Below are positions 59,062 to 64,000 of a DNA stretch of 64,000 nucleotides, one piece after another. The notes under the pieces are model-generated. The model had not been told where the DNA came from, did not search any database, and saw only the letters and a list, made by a program, of their open reading frames with translations. The stretch's first letter is position 1. Each line of letters starts with the position of its first letter. The DNA comes from Alviniconcha marisindica (Eukaryota > Mollusca > Gastropoda > Provannidae), in NCBI GenBank assembly GCA_018857735.1, contig JABMCL010001742.1, positions 366,001 through 430,000 on the forward strand. Reading direction: 5' to 3'. A program made the position numbers and the translations under genes.

Positions 59062-60847
59062 AAGCTACGGCTACATGTAGGATGCTGGAAGACGGAAGCC
59101 TGGCAAATTTAGCTGGGACCTAGCATCCAGAGCCTGAGAAAACAGGCCTAGATCAAGGGAGAAAAGCACGATGGCAGAAGTGGTGGAGTTACCTGACTTT
59201 GTGCCTTGTGCGCGCGCACACACACACACACTCATCTTTGCTTTCCAGCCTACGTGTTATGGCCAAAGATTAGTCCATTATTATGGCAGACAAATCTTTG
59301 AGCACAGACCAAGCACCCCACTTGCAGTCGTCATAGGTTAAAGTGTTACGTTTTTAGCGGTCTCTTTTGGTTCATGTATTTGTTGGTTTTGTTCTGGTTT
59401 TGATTTTGTTGATGTTAGCTTGGGTGGCTGTTTGAATCCAACTTTGAAATAACCTGTCGCAATACTTGTTCATTCCGTCCTTGTTACTAGTGGGTTTTTT
59501 TTTAAAATAATTTTTATTGTTGTGACTACTCACTTCCATAGTTCGTCGATTTTGTTCCCTCTCATGCGACTTTTTGTTGTGGACGTTAGTAATGTTTTTA
59601 CCTGTAGTCTTTGAGCATATAATGGACGAAGAAGGTGATTATATAATGGAAAAAGAAGAAGACTTTGTATACTGGAAGAAGAAGATGATTGTATAATGGA
59701 AGAAGAAGAAGAAGACTTTGTATACTGGAAGAAGAAGATGACTTTGAGCATATAATGGAAGAAGCTGACTGAGCGTTTAATGGAAGAAGACTTTTAATGA
59801 GTAAGTAACTTTTTTCTTCTTTCTCGCACAGTCAAACAGGATGCTTATATCCGGCTTAAACTTTGAGTGTATAATGGAGAAAGAAGAAGAAGAAAACATT
59901 ACTGGATTCCGGTTGTTTATTATCAGATCTGTGGTTCAGTGGTTGTTTCAATTGATCCTTTTCTTTATCGAGGTTTACCTGCCATAACCAACCATTTTTG
60001 TCTTCTTCTACAGTAGTCATTAATTTTTAGCAGCTAACCGTAATGTGGTGTGTGTTTTGACGCATCCTGATCTTGTGGAGGTAAAACTTGGTATGACAGA
60101 GCATGTCATCACCACGGTCAATAATTTACGATCATTGTCGCTGTTGAGAAACATCTTTGTGATAGAGTGGCATGTCATGCGATGCTGTCTTGGTCTAAAG
60201 GACTCAAACTTCTCTCACAGTCTGTTCGCCTGGTTTTGCTGAAGGAAGCGCTTTGTGTCAAAATTCTCTGTTTCTATGTTTGTCCCACTTTTGGTGAGTT
60301 CAGTGACCCTGGGTTCTTGGTTAGCTTGTAACCAATTGATGTCTGTGTTTATTGACAGTTTTTGTTGTTGCTTTTTTTTTTTGTTTTCTGTTTGTTTCCT
60401 TTGTCAGCTTGAAGTAAGGTTTAAGATTATACAGCAGTCTGGGCGATTGTTTAAAGTTTTGAACGGCTGGTAACATAGCTGTTGCCATGGCTTGTCTTTA
60501 TGTGATACACATTTTGTCCGTTTTGTGTAACCATGTACCCGCGTACCCTCAGCATCCGACCAGTGGATAAAATACAGTCTTTTACACAACACACCCTGCG
60601 TTGGCTTCATTGGTGTTTTCTTTATCGGAGCAGTAGACTTTAAATCAAGTCTTTAATCATCCCTCACAGGGCAATTCAGCTGACTACTAAGGCTCCTTAA
60701 TTAACAACAACAACAACAAAAGTGAAAAGAACATCCGAGCAATGCCAAAAACATTTAAACTGATAACAACAAACATACATAATGGATTAAAAAAAAGAAA
60801 TTAAAAAAATCCATAATACAAATTATCACAAAATTCTGAAACAAAAA
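59061..60847. other. intergenic, one purine-rich repeat, no gene recognised
   Basis: At 59615-59900 there is a loose repeat of tataatggaagaagaagaag then actttgtatactgg. The ORFs at 60045 and 60255 match nothing I know. Confidence 0.5.
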
Positions 60848-60980
60848 TGACTGCTAGCGTTCTAAAACAAGATCCAAACACATCAAAGGTTCAAAAGAAC
60901 GCTTATTTTGCAAGGCGCAATAATTGCGTGTTTGTGTCCTAATAAGTAAGCGTTCTTTTGAACCTTTGATGTGTTTGAAC
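60848..60980 (+). mobile_element. MITE-like hairpin element
   Basis: Arms of roughly 35 bases, ccaaacacatcaaaggttca then aaagaacgctta on the left and the reverse complement on the right (taagcgttcttttgaacctt then tgatgtgttt), around a loop of about 35 bases. Flanked by atgactgctagcg, also found at the 58-kb copy. Confidence 0.7.
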
Positions 60981-61084
60981 AAATTATCACAGCAGAAAAC
61001 ATGTCCCGCTAGCACACCTCCCCGGACACCCACACACATACTCTCACCAAACCTACATACACACACCATTTCTATCCTTAACCA

Positions 61085-61250
61085 AACTCATAGTTCAGGA
61101 GCTGTGTGAGAGTCGAGGTGGCCGTCCTGGGCTGTCCGTCCTAACGAGCCTTCTGGTTTCCGTGGACGTAAAGCTATATTGAACCATGCTTCGGCATTGG
61201 TCTCAGCTTGTCCCTAATATGTCAACCGACATCCGAGGACATTAAGCAAC
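61085..61250 (+). repeat. dispersed repeat D, copy 1
   Basis: About 160 bases starting catagttcaggagctgtgtg, repeated in the same orientation at 63017-63182 with about 85-90 percent identity by eye. Confidence 0.9.
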
Positions 61251-61273
61251 ACTACCTACCATTAACCAAACGT

Positions 61274-61500
61274 GAGCCGGTTTGGCCTAGCGGTAAGGCG
61301 TTAGGCTGGTAAGAAGAGGGACCTCGGTTCGAATCCGCTTCGGCTCTTCTTTCTCTTCAAAAGTTGTGGTCTGTGGACACTGTCTTGTGACTGTCCCTCA
61401 CAATAATATTATGGAACATTAAAATGCTCTCGTCGCTGCCCACCTTAACGCAGGAGTCATTCTGGTGGTGACAGTGTAGCGATAGGTATATCATCTCCCT
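61274..61500 (+). mobile_element. tRNA-derived SINE
   Basis: A box tggcctagcgg (61283-61293) and a perfect B box ggttcgaatcc (61326-61336). The ends gagccgg and tcggctc can pair, but the T stem has two mismatches and the D/anticodon region is short, so a SINE head is favoured over a working tRNA. The body continues to about 61500, and a tail-like gccttatggtttctgtgggc lies at 61552. Confidence 0.65.
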
Positions 61501-62114
61501 CTCTCCCCACCACCATACCCCCTTCGCCCCATTTCTCCCCGTCCCTAATAAGCCTTATGGTTTCTGTGGGCATTAAACACCACGTTTAATTATTAACCAA
61601 ACACGTTCGTACATCGCTGGACCTATACACACCTAATCCTAATCGGACAGTTACACTGGTAAAACCATAGAGAACGGTTAAGACAGTTCAGAGCGCTGAT
61701 CATACTCTGTTGAGGAGCCGAACCGCAACTGGTTTTGTTTGCCAGTGATCTGAATCGGCACCCACGGGGCAAGCGTTCGAACACGCCACACTCGGGGTAA
61801 AATACATACCTCTTTGTGTAAAACGTTTACGAGGTAAAGGAGCTAGTCTTCCCAAAATAAGATTGAACCCTGCAAATCAGGGATTCTGCTCAAAGTCCCG
61901 CATAGGAACCGAGTTTTGTGAATCATAATTAGTTGAGCAACACCAGTAACAGCAAGCACGCCACTGTCAATTGTTACAGCTGGCCGAACAAAAACAGGAA
62001 ATTTGTAGAGCGCTTTCTGCATAAATACTTATACAGAAACCAGAAGAAAAAGAAAAAAAGAAAAAAAATCAATGGCATAAGTATACATTAATAAATGTAC
62101 TTAAATGTCACACA

Positions 62115-62137
62115 CAATGTGCACACACACACACACA

Positions 62138-62175
<38 letters not shown>

Positions 62176-62226
62176 ATACATACACATGATACAGTCTGCA
62201 GGATCGCACGTCGCACACACACACTA

Positions 62227-62262
<36 letters not shown>

Positions 62263-62307
62263 ACCACATTCTTAGGATCGCACGTGCCGCACACACAGAC
62301 TTTAGGA

Positions 62308-62406
<99 letters not shown>

Positions 62407-62425
62407 CACACACACACACACAAAC
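62115..62425. repeat. CA-rich microsatellite with ggatcgcac interruptions
   Basis: Long (CA)n array broken three times by aggatcgcac(g/a). Confidence 0.97.
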
Positions 62426-62879
62426 GCGGGCACAGTCACACATGACCAGAGTGCAATGAGTCTGTTCGAGATCGGAGATTACAAGCAATCAACAACAACA
62501 ACACACACACGCATACGCACACACACGCACGCACCCCCCCCCCCACACACACACACACACGGACTGCTGGGCGCATTAAATGTTATTGTGCACATCAAGG
62601 TTAACTGACAAGGGCAGATCAGACAGCGTCTCTCTTTTTTCCACTCTCTCAGTTGTCTTCCCTTTGTTCCCGCCTTGCGTCTCTTGCTGCTCGTCTCTTG
62701 TTGCTCTTCATCATCTGTCATTTTGGTTTTGGTTTGTTTTGCCGCCCCGTCTGTCCGCTGCGCCATTACTGTCATTGTCCAAACAAAGCGGTTGTTAGGG
62801 TGGGGACGGTAAGCGATTTAGGTGTTCTGATTGCTGTCTCTTCCCTCCTCCTCTCCTCCCCTCCCACCACCTCCAAGAA

Positions 62880-63000
62880 AGCCCATATGCGCTCCGCCAC
62901 GTCCCTCGCGATTTTCCCCAGCGTTGCTTTTGAAACAGCGTGGTTAGGATTAAGACAAAGCCGAAGGGGCGTTTCCCTGAAGGCCCCCACAAAACAGTAT
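62880..63000 (-). mobile_element. dispersed repeat B, copy 3 (partial)
   Basis: The minus strand reads AVSKATLGKIARDVAERIWA then FLE, matching the peptide of copies 1 and 2. Confidence 0.55.
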
Positions 63001-63016
63001 GAGACCTAGAGATGCA

Positions 63017-63182
63017 GACATAGTTCAGGAGCTGTGTGAAAGTCGAGGTGGCCGTCCTGGGCTTTCCGTCCTAATGAGCCTTACGGTTTCTGTGGACGTT
63101 ACGCAACATGGAACCATGCTTAGGCATTGGTCACAGTTTGTCCCTAAATAGGTCAACCGACATCCGAGGACATGAAGCTCTA
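63017..63182 (+). repeat. dispersed repeat D, copy 2
   Basis: Direct repeat of 61085-61250, followed directly by retroelement-derived sequence, so D may be part of a larger element. Confidence 0.9.
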
Positions 63183-63199
63183 CATCATCAGAGATGCAG

Positions 63200-63420
63200 A
63201 ATCGAGAAAGCAAGGCAGGGTGTAGTACGTTTGTTTGTCTTACCTGGCTCCTGCTATGTGGAACCAACTCCGTTTTTGTCATTCTGTCTCCGTCAATTCC
63301 TTTAAAATCTTACTTGAAAAACGTTTCTCTTTTCAAAAACCGTTTTCCTCAGTCCCATTGCCCTGACACACGTTTGTCTCTGTCTCTCTGCTTCTGTCTC
63401 TACCTCTGTCTCTCTCTGTC

Positions 63421-63504
<84 letters not shown>

Positions 63505-63590
63505 ATTGAATCTGGACAAATTTACATTTAAGGAATGTGTAAGTTCTTAGGGCCTGTGCGGGTTAGGCGCTCTACGAACCATTATTGGTA
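63200..63590 (+). mobile_element. non-LTR retrotransposon 3' end
   Basis: Reads LAPAMWNQLRFCHSVSVNSF then KILLEKRFSFQKPFS, a LINE reverse-transcriptase C-terminal pattern, then a (TG)n tract (63421-63502) and a gcgctctacgaaccattatt tail. Confidence 0.7.
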
Positions 63591-63774
63591 TTCTCTTTTT
63601 GTGTGTGTAGAAATTCACGGCCACAGATAGCCGCAGTTTAGTCAGTCGCAAACCGACAGGACATAAGAAGTTCACTCGTCTACATCACAAATAGAGAAAC
63701 CTGATTTTGGACTGCATGGAATACATTAATCTAAACGAATACTGTCAACAAGGCTGACAAACTCGGACACAAAA

Positions 63775-63966
63775 ATGGCCCACACAAATGTCGACGCCGC
63801 ATCTCTAATGGACTCCATTATTTTGGCAAGGCAAGAGATTTCTTCACTGAGTTTTGCCCATTCACGCAGTGACCTCAGTGTTGAAAGTCAGGACAGAACA
63901 GGTCAGGCTGGCAAAGACCAGATAAAGGCTTTTAACCTCAGTAAATCTGATAACCATGTCATATAA
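63775..63966 (+). CDS. weak candidate first coding exon, unknown protein
   Basis: 63 codons from an ATG in good context (acaaaaATGG). It begins MAHTNVDAASLMDSIILARQ and has balanced composition. A donor-like ACAGgtcagg lies inside at about 63898, so only the first 42 or so codons might be coding. No family is recognised and the window ends before any second exon. It could equally be chance. Confidence 0.2.
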   Translation: MAHTNVDAASLMDSIILARQEISSLSFAHSRSDLSVESQDRTGQAGKDQIKAFNLSKSDNHVI

Positions 63967-64000
63967 CAAACTAAACAAAAGCAAAAGAGAAGAATAAAAA

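Noticed and set aside
61274..61346. A functional tRNA gene
   Set aside because: A and B boxes and a pairing acceptor stem are present, but the T stem has two mismatches, the anticodon arm does not fold cleanly and a SINE body follows.

Overview
The window is animal nuclear DNA. It has spliced genes with GT-AG introns, very dense micro- and minisatellites, and tRNA-derived SINE and non-LTR retrotransposon remnants. The two genes recognised are metazoan orthologues. The repeat style (long GA/CA tracts, poly-G/C runs, retroelement tails ending in ATTATT or a GAACT repeat) fits a mollusc, probably a gastropod; that placement is inference. Two genes stand head to head. UBL3, a membrane-anchored ubiquitin-fold protein, lies on the minus strand: five coding exons between 33470 and 19434 give 121 residues ending in a CAAX box. 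STXBP4 (Synip, syntaxin-binding protein 4) lies on the plus strand: nineteen coding exons between 35410 and 52868 give about 615 residues with an N-terminal PDZ domain, a central coiled coil and a C-terminal WW domain. Every junction was read by eye and keeps phase, and both models end on a stop codon. Between the two start codons (33471-35409) lies a probable shared promoter with a perfect CRE (TGACGTCA, 33911) and ETS-type motifs. Layout: 1-10700 has no recognised gene, only tandem repeats and mobile-element debris. 10700-19433 probably holds the long UBL3 3' UTR. 19434-33470 is UBL3, with introns of about 2.1 to 5.8 kb full of minisatellites. 33471-35409 is the promoter and 5' leader. 35410-52868 is STXBP4. 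52869 to about 57730 is the likely STXBP4 3' UTR with two minisatellites and an AATAAA at 57711. 57740-64000 is repeat-rich intergenic DNA with SINEs, a hairpin element and a LINE 3' end, plus a weak candidate first exon at 63775. The two genes do not form a pathway in any obvious way: UBL3 is a prenylated membrane protein linked to vesicle sorting, and STXBP4 is linked to syntaxin-4/GLUT4 vesicle docking. The most unusual pattern is that long minisatellites repeatedly sit directly against splice sites. At UBL3 exon 2 and STXBP4 exons 4 and 11 the repeat unit carries splice-site-like sequence; at exon 11 it includes the first part of the exon itself. A 33-bp repeat upstream of STXBP4 exon 8 is open in the exon's reading frame. 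I see no novel enzymatic, defence or mobile gene system.
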